64,000 nucleotides of DNA. Origin: Pseudoalteromonas rubra. Its GTDB lineage: Bacteria; Pseudomonadota; Gammaproteobacteria; Enterobacterales; Alteromonadaceae. The stretch covers positions 868,001 through 932,000 of the forward strand of contig NZ_CP013611.1 in assembly GCF_001482385.1 (NCBI RefSeq), in the 5' to 3' direction. The position numbers were made by a program, and so were the translations under genes. Shown piece after piece: positions 54,601 to 64,000 of the stretch. Every line of letters starts with the position of its first letter. Positions within the stretch are counted from its first letter, which is position 1. A model generated the notes under the pieces. The model worked only from the letters and a program-made list of their open reading frames with translations. It had not been told where the DNA came from and ran no database searches.

Positions 54601-57414
54601 TTATTTCTTAATAGTTAAAGCGTCAGCAATCAACGCATTTTGTTCTTTTGTATGGGTCGACATGTAGCCACATGCAGGCGCTGCTGCAGCTTTACGACCG
54701 GCGTAAGTCAACTTCGCACCACTGGGGATAGCTTCCCAGAAATGGTGTTGTGAACAGTACCAGGCACCTTGGTTTTGAGGCTCTTCCTGACACCATACGA
54801 AGTCTTTAACGTGCTGGTAGCGAGCCATGATTTCGTCCATCTCTTTGTGCGGGAACGGATAAAGCTGCTCCACACGAACGATAGCGACATTGTTCAGCTC
54901 TTGCTTGCGACGCTCCTGTAGCAATTCGTAATAAACTTTACCGCTACAGAACACAACGCGCTCGACGTTTTCAGGATTGATGTCATCAATCTCGTCGATC
55001 ATGTTGTGGAAAACACCTTCGGACAACTCATCCAGGCTAGACACAGCCAGAGGGTGACGAAGTAAAGATTTTGGTGTCATAACAATCAGTGGACGACGCA
55101 GAGGACGTACTGACTGACGACGTAACATGGCATACACTTGTGCAGGTGTACTTGGTACACACACTTGCATGTTGTGGTCTGCACACAGTTGCAGGTAACG
55201 TTCAAGACGTGCTGAGCTGTGCTCTGGACCCTGACCTTCGTAACCATGTGGCAGTAATAAAGTCAGACCACACAAACGGCCCCACTTTTGCTCACCTGAA
55301 CTCAGGAATTGGTCGAATACAACCTGGGCACCGTTAGCGAAGTCACCAAATTGTGCTTCCCACAATACCAATGAAGTTGGCTCTGCTGTCGCGTAACCAT
55401 ATTCAAACGCCAGGACAGCTTCTTCAGACAATACTGAGTCATATACTTCAAACAGACCCTGATCGTCACGAACATTTTGCAACGGCAGGTAAGTTGAAGC
55501 ATCAGCTTGGTTGTGAACAACAGCATGACGGTGGAAGAAAGTACCACGGCCTGAATCCTGACCGGTCAGACGAATGTCTGTACCCTGATCAACCAAAGTC
55601 GCATAAGCAAGCGTTTCTGCCATACCCCAGTCAAGTAGCTTTTCGCCACTGGCCATGGTCTTACGGTCGTCGTAGATTTTCTTAACCCGCGACTGAGCTT
55701 TGTGATCAGCCGGGTAAGTCGAGATTTTCTCGCTTAACTCTTTGAGCTTTTCAACCGGAACACTTGCCTCGTAAGCCGTATCCCAGTCGTGACCAACGTA
55801 CTTAGACCAATCTGAAGAGTGCTTGGTCTCAGGTTGAATTTCTTCAACCACAATCTGGCCTTTGTCCAGACCGTTACGGTAATCATCAGCTAGCGTCTTC
55901 GCTTCTTCAGCGCTCAGTACGCCTTCAGATACCAGTTTGTCAGCATAGATCTGACGAGGCACTGGGTGCTTTTTGATCTTCTGGTACATCAGAGGCTGAG
56001 TTGCATTTGGCTCGTCGGCTTCGTTGTGGCCATGACGACGGTAACAAACCAAGTCAATCACCACATCACGCTTGAACTTATTACGGAAATCAAGCGCGAC
56101 TTGCGTCACGAACGCAACCGCTTCCGGGTCATCCGCGTTAACGTGGAAAATAGGTGCCTGAACCATCTTAGCGATGTCAGTACAGTACTCGGTTGAACGC
56201 GTATCTTCCTGGTTTGACGTAGTGAAACCAACCTGGTTGTTCACCACGATGCGGATTGAACCACCCACACCATAAGCACGAGTCTGAGACATGTTGAATG
56301 TCTCTTGTACCACCCCCTGACCTGCGATAGCTGAGTCACCGTGGATAGTAATTGGCAGTGCTTTAGAGCCACTCTTACAGTTAAGACGGTCCAAACGTGC
56401 ACGTACCGACCCCATGACAACCGGGTTTACGATCTCAAGGTGTGACGGGTTAAACGCCAGCGCCATGTGAACGTTGCCGCCCTGCGTTGCGAAGTCTGAA
56501 GAGTAACCCATGTGATATTTTACGTCACCAGAGCCCGCTGATTCGCCGTATTTGCCCGCGAATTCGTCAAACAGTACTTGTGGGTTTTTGCCCAGTACGT
56601 TAACCAATACGTTCAGACGACCACGGTGTGCCATACCAATGACCACTTCTTCCTGGCCACTTTCGCCGGCACGATGTACCAGCTCTTTCAGCATGGGAAC
56701 CAGTGAATCACCGCCTTCCAGTGAGAAACGTTTTGCACCCGGGAATTTAGCACCCAGATACTTTTCAAGACCATCAGCGGCGGTCAGGCCTTTAAGGATC
56801 CTAAGCTTAGTTTCTTTGTTGTATTTAGGCTGTGCGAAGGAAGATTCGATGCGCTGCTGTAACCAACGTTTTTCTTCTGTTGAAGTAATGTGCATATACT
56901 CTGCACCGACAGAGCCACAGTAAGTGGTCTTCAATGCATTGTATAAGTCTTTTAGCTTCATTGTCTCTTTGCCACTCGCAAAAGAGCCAACGTTATATTC
57001 TTTTTCCAGGTCGGCATTGTCTAAATCATGATAGGCCAGGTCGAGTTCACGAACTCGATCACGCTGCCATAGACCCAACGGATCTAAATTCGCGTTTTGG
57101 TGACCTCTGAATCTGAATGCATTAATAAGCTGCAAAACACGAACCTGTTTTGCATCTGCCGCACCTTCCGCAGAAACGATTACTTCTCTGTGTTTGTTTT
57201 TAGCAAGGTCTGCAAACTGAGATTTGATCTCTGAATGCTTAACATCAACGTCAACGCCTTCTACCTTTGGCAGTTGATCAAACACTTCTCGCCATTCTTC
57301 TGGCACTGAAGCCGCATCATCAAGATACGCCTCATATAAATCTTCAACATATGCAACGTTGCCGCCGTATAAGTGCGAAGATTCCAGCCATGCCTTCATC
57401 ACACCTTCGTGCAT
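54601..57414 (-). CDS. sucA: 2-oxoglutarate dehydrogenase E1
   Basis: 937 residues, usual length. Thiamine diphosphate part with [45 protein letters not shown]-terminal transketolase-like part with [10 protein letters not shown] and [19 protein letters not shown]. Start at [17 protein letters not shown] aligned with the E. coli N-terminus. Ten-base gap to sucB. Confidence 0.97.
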   Translation of the reverse strand: MHEGVMKAWLESSHLYGGNVAYVEDLYEAYLDDAASVPEEWREVFDQLPKVEGVDVDVKHSEIKSQFADLAKNKHREVIVSAEGAADAKQVRVLQLINAFRFRGHQNANLDPLGLWQRDRVRELDLAYHDLDNADLEKEYNVGSFASGKETMKLKDLYNALKTTYCGSVGAEYMHITSTEEKRWLQQRIESSFAQPKYNKETKLRILKGLTAADGLEKYLGAKFPGAKRFSLEGGDSLVPMLKELVHRAGESGQEEVVIGMAHRGRLNVLVNVLGKNPQVLFDEFAGKYGESAGSGDVKYHMGYSSDFATQGGNVHMALAFNPSHLEIVNPVVMGSVRARLDRLNCKSGSKALPITIHGDSAIAGQGVVQETFNMSQTRAYGVGGSIRIVVNNQVGFTTSNQEDTRSTEYCTDIAKMVQAPIFHVNADDPEAVAFVTQVALDFRNKFKRDVVIDLVCYRRHGHNEADEPNATQPLMYQKIKKHPVPRQIYADKLVSEGVLSAEEAKTLADDYRNGLDKGQIVVEEIQPETKHSSDWSKYVGHDWDTAYEASVPVEKLKELSEKISTYPADHKAQSRVKKIYDDRKTMASGEKLLDWGMAETLAYATLVDQGTDIRLTGQDSGRGTFFHRHAVVHNQADASTYLPLQNVRDDQGLFEVYDSVLSEEAVLAFEYGYATAEPTSLVLWEAQFGDFANGAQVVFDQFLSSGEQKWGRLCGLTLLLPHGYEGQGPEHSSARLERYLQLCADHNMQVCVPSTPAQVYAMLRRQSVRPLRRPLIVMTPKSLLRHPLAVSSLDELSEGVFHNMIDEIDDINPENVERVVFCSGKVYYELLQERRKQELNNVAIVRVEQLYPFPHKEMDEIMARYQHVKDFVWCQEEPQNQGAWYCSQHHFWEAIPSGAKLTYAGRKAAAAPACGYMSTHTKEQNALIADALTIKK

Positions 57415-57455
57415 TTATTAGCCCTTTTTCTAGCGCAGAAACTTAAACGAAAACA

Positions 57456-57480
57456 AGATGGCATGCTGAGCATGCCATCT
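57456..57480. repeat. Perfect 10-bp hairpin between sdhB and sucA
   Basis: AGATGGCATG (57456-57465) and CATGCCATCT (57471-57480) around CTGAG. No T-run, so more likely an mRNA processing or stability element than a terminator. Confidence 0.6.
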
Positions 57481-57497
57481 GTAGATTTAAATATGTA

Positions 57498-58217
57498 TTA
57501 AACCGAACGATTTAACAACATAGATTTAATGTGTCCGATCGCCTTAGTAGGATTCAAGCCTTTCGGACAAACGCTTACACAGTTCATGATACTGTGGCAG
57601 CGGAAGACGCTAAACGCGTCATCAAGGTCAGCCAGACGCTCTTCTGTTGCAGTATCACGGCTGTCAGCCAGGAAGCGATACGCGTGAAGAAGGCCCGCAG
57701 GACCGATAAATTTATCTGGGTTCCACCAGAATGATGGGCATGACGTTGAACAACATGCACACAGAATACACTCGTACAGTCCATCCAGCTTATCACGCTC
57801 TTCAATGCTTTGAAGACGCTCTTCTCCACCGGTTGGCTTGTCGTTGATCAGGTAAGGTTTTACCTTTTCATATTGCGTGTAGAACTGGCTCATGTCGATA
57901 ACCAGGTCACGGATCACTGGCAGACCAGGTAGTGGACGAACAATAATCTTGCCTTTACCATTGTTCTGCAATGCAGATAGTGGCGTGATACAAGCCAGAC
58001 CATTCTTACCATTCATGTTTACACCGTCTGAACCACACACACCTTCACGGCATGAACGGCGGAACGACAATGTTGGATCTTGTTCTTTCAACATTAACAG
58101 TGCATCTAGCACCATCATGTCGCGACCTTCTTCAACCTCCAGCTTGTAATCTTGCATACGAGGTGCTGAATCTACGTCAGGGTTGTAACGATAAACAGAT
58201 AATTCTAAAGTTGCCAT
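57498..58217 (-). CDS. sdhB: Succinate dehydrogenase iron-sulfur subunit
   Basis: 239 residues. Three Cys clusters: CREGVCGSDGVNMNG for 2Fe-2S, CILCACCSTSCPSFWW for 4Fe-4S, and CHSIMNCVSVCPKGLNP for 3Fe-4S. Carries electrons from SdhA flavin to quinone on the inner face of the membrane. Ten-base gap from sdhA. Confidence 0.97.
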   Translation of the reverse strand: MATLELSVYRYNPDVDSAPRMQDYKLEVEEGRDMMVLDALLMLKEQDPTLSFRRSCREGVCGSDGVNMNGKNGLACITPLSALQNNGKGKIIVRPLPGLPVIRDLVIDMSQFYTQYEKVKPYLINDKPTGGEERLQSIEERDKLDGLYECILCACCSTSCPSFWWNPDKFIGPAGLLHAYRFLADSRDTATEERLADLDDAFSVFRCHSIMNCVSVCPKGLNPTKAIGHIKSMLLNRSV

Positions 58218-58227
58218 CGCTTAGCTC

Positions 58228-60000
58228 CTAGTATGTACGTGCTTTCGGTGGGAATGCTTCACGTGTCTTAGGCGCAAAATTTACTTCGCGCTTAGTCATC
58301 GTGTCTGACTCTGGGTGATGCAGAGAGTGGCACAGCCAGTTCTCATCGTCACGCTCAGGGAAGTCAAAGCGAGAGTGTGCACCACGGCTTTCTGTACGGA
58401 AGTTAGCTGCAACGGCTGTTGAGTAAGCTGTTTCCATCAGGTTATCAAGCTCTAAGCACTCGATACGCTGGGTGTTAAACTCAGTTGACTTGTCGTCAAG
58501 ACGCGCAAACTTAAGACGTTCACGGATCTCTTTAAGCTCTTTAAGACCATCCGCCATCGCATCACCTTCACGGAATACCGAGAAGTTAAGCTGCATACAT
58601 TCTTGTAGATCTTTCTTGATCTGAACCGGGTCTTCGCCTTTGCCTTTCTCAGACGATTCCCAACGGTTAAAGCGCGCAAATGCCTGCTCAACATCGTCAG
58701 AAGATGCATCACCTGTAGACTCAAAGCCTTGTAGGTAAGTACCCAGGAAGTTACCTGCCGCACGACCGAATACAACCAGGTCAAGCAGTGAGTTACCACC
58801 CAGACGGTTTGCACCGTGTACAGATACACACGCGATTTCACCAACCGCGAACAGACCTTCAATGATGCGCTCTTCGCCGTTTTCATTCACGTTCAGTACC
58901 TGACCATTTACGTTGGTCGGAACACCACCCATCATGTAGTGACAAGTTGGGATAACCGGAATTGGCTCTTTAGCAGGGTCAACGTGTGCGAATGTCTTAG
59001 ACAGGTCACATACGCCTGGCAGACGCAGGTTAAGCATTTCTTCACCCAGGTGGTCAAGCTTAAGCTTAATGTGTGTACCCCAAGGACCTTCACAACCACG
59101 GCCTTCACGGATTTCAGTCATCATCGCACGAGCAACAACGTCACGACCCGCAAGGTCTTTCGCGTTAGGCGCATAACGTTCCATGAAACGCTCGCCGTCT
59201 TTATTCAGAAGGTAACCACCTTCACCACGACAACCTTCAGTTACCAGCGTTCCCGCTCCAGCGATACCGGTTGGGTGGAACTGCCACATTTCCATGTCCT
59301 GCATAGAGATGCCAGCGCGAACCGCCATACCAACACCGTCGCCCGTGTTAATGTGCGCGTTAGTGGTTGATGCGTAGATACGACCTGCACCACCGGTTGC
59401 TAAAACAACGGCTTTAGACTTGAAGTAAACGACTTCGCCGCTTTCGATGTCGATTGCAGTAACACCAACTACGTCGCCTTTGTCGTTCTTAACCAGGTCA
59501 AGCGCGTACCACTCAGAGAAAACGTTAGTTTTGTTCTTAACGTTTTGCTGGTACAAGCAGTGTAGCAATGCGTGACCTGTACGGTCTGCCGCAGCCGCAG
59601 TACGTGCAGCCTGCTCACCACCAAAATTCTTAGACTGACCACCGAAAGGACGTTGATAAACACGGCCGTTCTCAAAACGAGAGAAAGGCAGACCCATGTT
59701 TTCAAGTTCAGTGATCGCCTCAGGACCTGTTTTGGTCATGTACTCAATCGCATCCTGGTCACCAATGTAATCAGAACCTTTTACCGTGTCGTACATGTGC
59801 CATTCCCAGTTGTCTTCGTGGGAGTTACCCAGCGCAACTGTAATACCACCCTGTGCAGATACCGTATGAGAACGTGTAGGGAATACTTTAGAGATCAATG
59901 CACAAGTTTTGCCTGACTCAGAAATCGCAAGCGCTGCGCGCATGCCAGCACCACCGGCGCCAACTACAACAGCGTCAAATTCACGAACATTATATTTCAC
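58228..60000 (-). CDS. sdhA: Succinate dehydrogenase flavoprotein subunit
   Basis: 590 residues. FAD fold [14 protein letters not shown] (11-24), covalent-FAD His45 in [11 protein letters not shown], active-site HPTGIAG and CRGEGGYL, then [14 protein letters not shown]. Oxidises succinate to fumarate. Follows sdhD directly. Confidence 0.97.
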   Translation of the reverse strand: MKYNVREFDAVVVGAGGAGMRAALAISESGKTCALISKVFPTRSHTVSAQGGITVALGNSHEDNWEWHMYDTVKGSDYIGDQDAIEYMTKTGPEAITELENMGLPFSRFENGRVYQRPFGGQSKNFGGEQAARTAAAADRTGHALLHCLYQQNVKNKTNVFSEWYALDLVKNDKGDVVGVTAIDIESGEVVYFKSKAVVLATGGAGRIYASTTNAHINTGDGVGMAVRAGISMQDMEMWQFHPTGIAGAGTLVTEGCRGEGGYLLNKDGERFMERYAPNAKDLAGRDVVARAMMTEIREGRGCEGPWGTHIKLKLDHLGEEMLNLRLPGVCDLSKTFAHVDPAKEPIPVIPTCHYMMGGVPTNVNGQVLNVNENGEERIIEGLFAVGEIACVSVHGANRLGGNSLLDLVVFGRAAGNFLGTYLQGFESTGDASSDDVEQAFARFNRWESSEKGKGEDPVQIKKDLQECMQLNFSVFREGDAMADGLKELKEIRERLKFARLDDKSTEFNTQRIECLELDNLMETAYSTAVAANFRTESRGAHSRFDFPERDDENWLCHSLHHPESDTMTKREVNFAPKTREAFPPKARTY

Positions 60001-60348
60001 TTAAACACCCCACAATACAAACAGGCCAACAACAACATAAGCCAGTGCCATCAGATTAAGTACAAAGCCCAGCACAGAGCGCATCGTTGAACACTTAACG
60101 TAGTCCGTCAGAACCTGCCACAAGCCAATGCGAGTGTGGACCATGATGCATACCAATGTGATGAAAGTTGCCGCTTTAACGGCCAGGTTTGAGAATAAAC
60201 CTGTCCAGGCTTCATAGCTGATTTCGGGCGTTAGCAAAAAATAGCCAACGATAAACACCGAATAAGCCAGGATGATTAGTGCTGTCGTGCGCAGAGACAC
60301 ATAGTCTTGCACACCGTCGCGCTTCAGAGTTGCTTGATTTAAGACCAT
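60001..60348 (-). CDS. sdhD: Succinate dehydrogenase membrane anchor
   Basis: 115 residues from MVLNQATLKRDGV at 60348; the longer frame starts inside sdhC. Three membrane spans and the conserved HTRIGLWQVLTDYVK, which contributes to the quinone site. Overlaps sdhC by ten bases. Confidence 0.93.
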   Translation of the reverse strand: MVLNQATLKRDGVQDYVSLRTTALIILAYSVFIVGYFLLTPEISYEAWTGLFSNLAVKAATFITLVCIMVHTRIGLWQVLTDYVKCSTMRSVLGFVLNLMALAYVVVGLFVLWGV

Positions 60349-60716
60349 ATCCACACTCCTGCCAGGATGGCTACGATTACCCACAGCGCCAATGCGATTT
60401 TAGCACTGGTGTTGCCCGATTCTAATTCTTCCCAGTGACCCATGTCTTGGATCATGTGACGTACACCGCCAATGATGTGGTAAGACAATACGGTGAGGGT
60501 GCCCCACGCGATGAATTTTGCAATAAAGCCAGTCATTAGCTCTTTAACAAATTCAAACCCTTCAGGAGAAGAAAGAGACTCAGACCACGCCCAAATGACA
60601 AAGGTCAATGCGAAGAATAACGCAACACCGGTGACACGGTGCAAAATCGACGCTTTTGCCGTAGGTGGCATAGAAATAGTCGTAAGATCTAGATTTACAG
60701 GTCTTTGCTTTTTCAC
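60339..60716 (-). CDS. sdhC: Succinate dehydrogenase cytochrome b subunit
   Basis: 125 residues, three spans. Family segments ASILHRVTGVALF and SYHIIGGVRHMIQDMG, whose His residues include the likely heme b ligand. First gene of sdhCDAB-sucAB. Confidence 0.95.
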   Translation of the reverse strand: MKKQRPVNLDLTTISMPPTAKASILHRVTGVALFFALTFVIWAWSESLSSPEGFEFVKELMTGFIAKFIAWGTLTVLSYHIIGGVRHMIQDMGHWEELESGNTSAKIALALWVIVAILAGVWIWS

Positions 60717-61128
60717 AGTTACTTGCCCATCTTGCTCACAAAGGAGCTCATCTACTTGTTTTTATAAAACCACTTGCGCTGCTTGCACAAATGGCACACT
60801 CTAGATATACCTGTTTAAACACTGAGCGGTTCACAAAGTGAAAAATGCCAATGTAAAAATAGGTTTACCCACAGACGACACGGTATAAAACCGTAGATAG
60901 TATATAAGGCCAAGCGGCCTTTTACAATTCTTGTTTAGATTGAGACGCTTGCGAATTAGCCGATGGTATAATATTTAAACTGCGTAGAATATTTATCATA
61001 CATTTCTGCATAATTCTCAGAAAAATTGACTTTCCACCCCCATTTTAAGTTAGAATGATCTGAATTTGCTTAACATTAGTATCACAACATAACAATCAGA
61101 ATATTGTTATTTCATAGGAGATAAATAG
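60717..61128. promoter_or_regulatory. Divergent sdhC / gltA control region
   Basis: 412 bp between the two TCA operons, rich in AT near 60840-61080. For gltA, TTGACT (61026-61031) and TAGAAT (61051-61056) are 19 bp apart, a weak promoter candidate. GGAG is nine bases before the gltA ATG. Confidence 0.4.
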
Positions 61129-62415
61129 ATGGCAGATAAGAAAGCCACAGTCCATATCGATGGTCATGATCCGATCGAACTCCCGATCTACTCTGGCACT
61201 GCTGGCCAGGACGTAGTCGACGTCCGCACACTTGGCGCTCACGGCTTCTTCACATACGACCCTGGTTTTATGTCGACTGGCTCTTGCGAATCATCTATTA
61301 CTTATATCGATGGTGCAAAGGGTGTACTACTACACCGTGGTTACCCAATCGAGCAATTAGCAGAGCAATCTAACTACATTGAGCTGTGCTACCTGCTTCT
61401 AAACGGTGAATTACCAAACGACGCGCAACTTGAAGAATTTGCAAAGAACATCACGCACAACACTATGTTGCATGAGAAAATTGCGTCTTTCTTCCAAGGC
61501 TTCCGTGTAGATTCTCACCCAATGGCGATGCTATGTGGTGTGGTTGGTGCATTGTCTTCATTCTACCATGATGACCTGGACATCTCAGACGCTGATCAGC
61601 GTATGCGTTGTGCAATCAAGTTGGTTGCTAAGCTACCGACGATTGCTGCTATGGCATACAAGTACAACACAGGTCAGCCGTTCGTCTATCCACGTAACGA
61701 CCTGAGCTACGCTGAAAACTTCCTGCACATGATGTTCTCAGTACCGGCTGAAGAGTACAAGGTGAACCCTGTTCTGGCGAAAGCAATGGATCGTATCTTC
61801 ATGCTTCACGCTGACCACGAACAAAACGCGTCTACTTCAACAGTCCGTCTTGCTGGCTCTTCAGGTGCTAACCCTTATGCGTGTATCGCAGCAGGTATCG
61901 CTTCACTTTGGGGCCCAGCGCACGGTGGTGCAAACGAAGCATGTCTGACCATGCTGGAAGAAATCGGCACAGTTGACCGTATCGACGAATACGTTGCAAA
62001 AGCAAAAGACAAGAACGACCCGTTCCGTCTGATGGGCTTTGGTCACCGTGTATACAAGAACTTCGACCCACGTGCGACAGTAATGCGTCAAACTTGCCAC
62101 GAAGTACTGAAAGAGCTGAACATTCAGGATCCATTGCTTGACGTTGCAATGAAACTTGAACAAATCGCGCTTGAAGACCCGTACTTTGTTGAGAAGAAAC
62201 TGTACCCGAATGTTGATTTCTACTCAGGTATCATCCTGAAAGCAATCGGTATTCCAACCAGCATGTTCACTGTGATCTTCGCTATGTCTCGTACTGTTGG
62301 CTGGATCTCACACTGGAACGAAATGCTGTCTCAGCCGGGCCACAAAATTGGTCGTCCACGTCAGCTGTACACAGGTTACACTGCACGCGACTACAAAAAA
62401 GAAGGCGACAGATAA
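61129..62415 (+). CDS. gltA: Citrate synthase, type II
   Basis: 428 residues. Active residues in [19 protein letters not shown] (His), [14 protein letters not shown] (His) and NVDFYSG (Asp). N-terminal domain typical of the hexameric NADH-regulated form. Condenses oxaloacetate and acetyl-CoA. Divergent from sdhC. Confidence 0.97.
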   Translation: MADKKATVHIDGHDPIELPIYSGTAGQDVVDVRTLGAHGFFTYDPGFMSTGSCESSITYIDGAKGVLLHRGYPIEQLAEQSNYIELCYLLLNGELPNDAQLEEFAKNITHNTMLHEKIASFFQGFRVDSHPMAMLCGVVGALSSFYHDDLDISDADQRMRCAIKLVAKLPTIAAMAYKYNTGQPFVYPRNDLSYAENFLHMMFSVPAEEYKVNPVLAKAMDRIFMLHADHEQNASTSTVRLAGSSGANPYACIAAGIASLWGPAHGGANEACLTMLEEIGTVDRIDEYVAKAKDKNDPFRLMGFGHRVYKNFDPRATVMRQTCHEVLKELNIQDPLLDVAMKLEQIALEDPYFVEKKLYPNVDFYSGIILKAIGIPTSMFTVIFAMSRTVGWISHWNEMLSQPGHKIGRPRQLYTGYTARDYKKEGDR

Positions 62416-62443
62416 GCCACGCTTAACTTACGCTTTTAAAATA

Positions 62444-62468
62444 GGGTTGCCAGTGGCAGCCCTTTTTT
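62444..62468 (+). terminator. Terminator of gltA
   Basis: GGGTTGCC (62444-62451) and GGCAGCCC (62455-62462) followed by six T. Confidence 0.87.
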
Positions 62469-62547
62469 ATGCCTCTCGATCAGACAGACTTGCAAGCCAC
62501 TATAAATCCGGTAAAATCCGCCTGTTCAGGCGCAGTAGGAGACCCTT

Positions 62548-63771
62548 TTGAACGAAAACCCTTGCACACAACTTCGGCATGATTTCCCCATTTTTTCGGT
62601 GTCACTAGATGACCAGCCATTGTGTTATTTAGACTCTGCTGCAACGACCCAAAAGCCGCATCAGGTTATCCAGGCTGTAAAGGAGTTTTACCAGTCTCAA
62701 AACGCCAATGTACACCGGGGTTTACACACGCTCAGTGAGCAGGCAACGACCGCCTACGAAGCTGTGAGAGGCAAAATTGCGCAGTTTCTGAACGTACAAA
62801 GCAAAGAAATCGTCTGGACCAGTGGCGCCACAGCCTCGCTCAATTTAATCGCCTATGGCCTCAGCGAAGGTCTGGATAAAGATGATGTGATCCTGCTTTC
62901 GCCTTTGGAGCATCACGCGAATATTGTTCCCTGGCAACTCGCGGCACAGCGCACAGGCGCCCGTATTGAGTTGTTGCCAGTAGATGCGCAAGGTATTCTC
63001 CAGCTAGAACAAGCCAAAGCGCTGATTGCGAGCCTGAAACCAAAAGTACTGAGCGTCTGTCATGCCTCCAATGCACTGGGTAATATCAATGACGTGGCAG
63101 CATTGATAGGCAGCTGCAAAAAATCAGATACCATTACAGTGATAGATGGCGCACAGTCTTTATTACACCTGCGCCCGGATCTGCAGCAACTTGATTGCGA
63201 TTTTTATGTCTTTTCCGCTCACAAAGCGTTAGGGCCTACTGGCCTCGGTGGCCTGTATGGTCGCTATGACCTGCTGAATGCCCTGCCCGTCTATCAAAGC
63301 GGTGGTGAAATGATAGACACAGTCAGCTTTGCTGGCACAACGTTTCGCCCGGCACCTGAAAAATTTGAGCCCGGCACGCCCAACATTGCCGGTGTGATTG
63401 GCTTTGGCGCAGCGCTGGAATACCTGATGGCGCTCGAGCATAACTCTTTGTTCCAGCACGAACAGGCGATTTATCGCTCGTTAGTTAAACAACTAAGCGA
63501 AATTGATGGGATCCGGATTTGGGGCGATACCACCCATAATGTCGGCACAATCAGCTTTAGTTATAAAAATGAACATCATTACGACCTGGCAACGCTACTG
63601 AATACCCACGGTATTGCCGTCAGAAGCGGCCATCACTGCACGCAACCACTAATGGCACATCTGGGCATTGAGGGGACTATCCGAGTCAGCCTGGCATTTT
63701 ATAATAATCATCAAGACATCTGTCGATTTATCGCGGCACTGAAAGACACAATCAGCTTATTAGAAGAGTAA
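62548..63771 (+). CDS. Cysteine desulfurase, SufS/CsdA type
   Basis: 407 residues, type II. PLP Lys in VFSAHKALGPTGLGGLYG and substrate Cys in VRSGHHCTQPLM near 365. Reads TTG at 62548 as start. Removes sulfur from cysteine to alanine and passes it to the SufE-like partner two bases on. The absence of sufBCD and the pairing with a single SufE/CsdE gene suggest CsdA. Confidence 0.9.
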   Translation: MNENPCTQLRHDFPIFSVSLDDQPLCYLDSAATTQKPHQVIQAVKEFYQSQNANVHRGLHTLSEQATTAYEAVRGKIAQFLNVQSKEIVWTSGATASLNLIAYGLSEGLDKDDVILLSPLEHHANIVPWQLAAQRTGARIELLPVDAQGILQLEQAKALIASLKPKVLSVCHASNALGNINDVAALIGSCKKSDTITVIDGAQSLLHLRPDLQQLDCDFYVFSAHKALGPTGLGGLYGRYDLLNALPVYQSGGEMIDTVSFAGTTFRPAPEKFEPGTPNIAGVIGFGAALEYLMALEHNSLFQHEQAIYRSLVKQLSEIDGIRIWGDTTHNVGTISFSYKNEHHYDLATLLNTHGIAVRSGHHCTQPLMAHLGIEGTIRVSLAFYNNHQDICRFIAALKDTISLLEE

Positions 63772-63773
63772 TT

Positions 63774-64000
63774 ATGGACTTATCACACATAGAGCAGACC
63801 CTTGCTCAGCACAGCGCCTGGCAGGGCAAATATCGCGAAATCATGCAACTGGGCAAAGCACTCCCAACGATGCCTGATGCGCTTAAAACGGAAGCTGCTC
63901 TGGTGAAAGGCTGTGAAAGTAAAGTTTGGTTGCACCTGGATCTGGATGAGCAACAACAGCGACTGGTGCTCATCGCCGATTCTGACACTCGCATAGTGAA
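63774..64000 (+). CDS. SufE/CsdE family sulfur acceptor (3' end outside window)
   Basis: First 75 codons only. MDLSHIEQTLAQ...WQGKYREIMQLGKALP and VKGCESKVWLHLDLD, whose Cys is the persulfide acceptor. Stimulates the upstream desulfurase. Confidence 0.88.
   Translation, partial: MDLSHIEQTLAQHSAWQGKYREIMQLGKALPTMPDALKTEAALVKGCESKVWLHLDLDEQQQRLVLIADSDTRIV

Noticed and set aside
53896..54618. 240-codon + strand frame inside sucB
   Set aside because: Antisense shadow caused by the Ala/Pro-rich, repeated lipoyl coding sequence.

Overview
The window reads as a marine gammaproteobacterial chromosome, most likely Pseudoalteromonas or a close Alteromonadales relative. Pointers are a DUF3083 protein, the sdhCDAB-sucABCD block with divergent gltA, moderate GC, an integron with long attC sites, and many small secreted or membrane proteins. 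The genus call is inference from gene style, not from a search.

Region 1 (1-9.8 kb) holds the tail of a phytase-like esterase, a GH92 alpha-mannosidase lipoprotein facing a secreted PNGase F-like protein with a chitin-binding tail (probably an N-glycan attack locus), several unrecognised small secreted or membrane proteins, a broken gene, and an unlisted 59-codon double-glycine peptide gene at 8602-8781. Region 2 (10-17 kb) is a five-gene leftward set: MipA/OmpV-like porin, lipoprotein adaptor, RND pump, response regulator and histidine kinase. A TTAAG-N6-TTAAG direct repeat lies upstream and may be the regulator's own site. Region 3 (17.4-20.6 kb) has small unknown proteins and an SMP-30-like protein.

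Region 4 (about 21-41 kb) is the centrepiece, a sedentary chromosomal integron. A full-length IntI integrase (39765-40724, +) has a consensus LexA box over its promoter, and an attI/first-cassette junction lies near 39435. The cassette array runs leftward with about 17 attC sites, clean near attI and decayed at the far end. Three cassettes are each present twice in different order. One cassette carries three overlapping or abutting genes (dual-OB-like, DUF488, DUF4326) and is the best candidate for an undescribed, possibly defensive, system. Another carries its own HxlR regulator and divergent SDR and cupin genes. Three IS10-like copies (one intact, one frameshifted, one 339-bp deletion derivative) all sit at the same place inside attC sites. 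Two inverted IS5/IS903-like copies bracket the distal part. Seven imperfect 84-bp tandem repeats follow intI.

Region 5 (41-50.5 kb) has a divergent Ser/Thr-kinase-like protein, glnS, a DUF3083 protein, an IS1111-group element placed in a short palindromic repeat array, and a large lipoprotein. Region 6 (50.5-64 kb) is core metabolism: a MITE-like repeat, sucD-sucC, a terminator, sucB-sucA, sdhB-A-D-C (all leftward), then gltA, a cysteine desulfurase and a SufE/CsdE partner cut by the window edge (rightward). Together the TCA genes make citrate, oxidise 2-oxoglutarate to succinate with substrate-level phosphorylation, and pass electrons to quinone.
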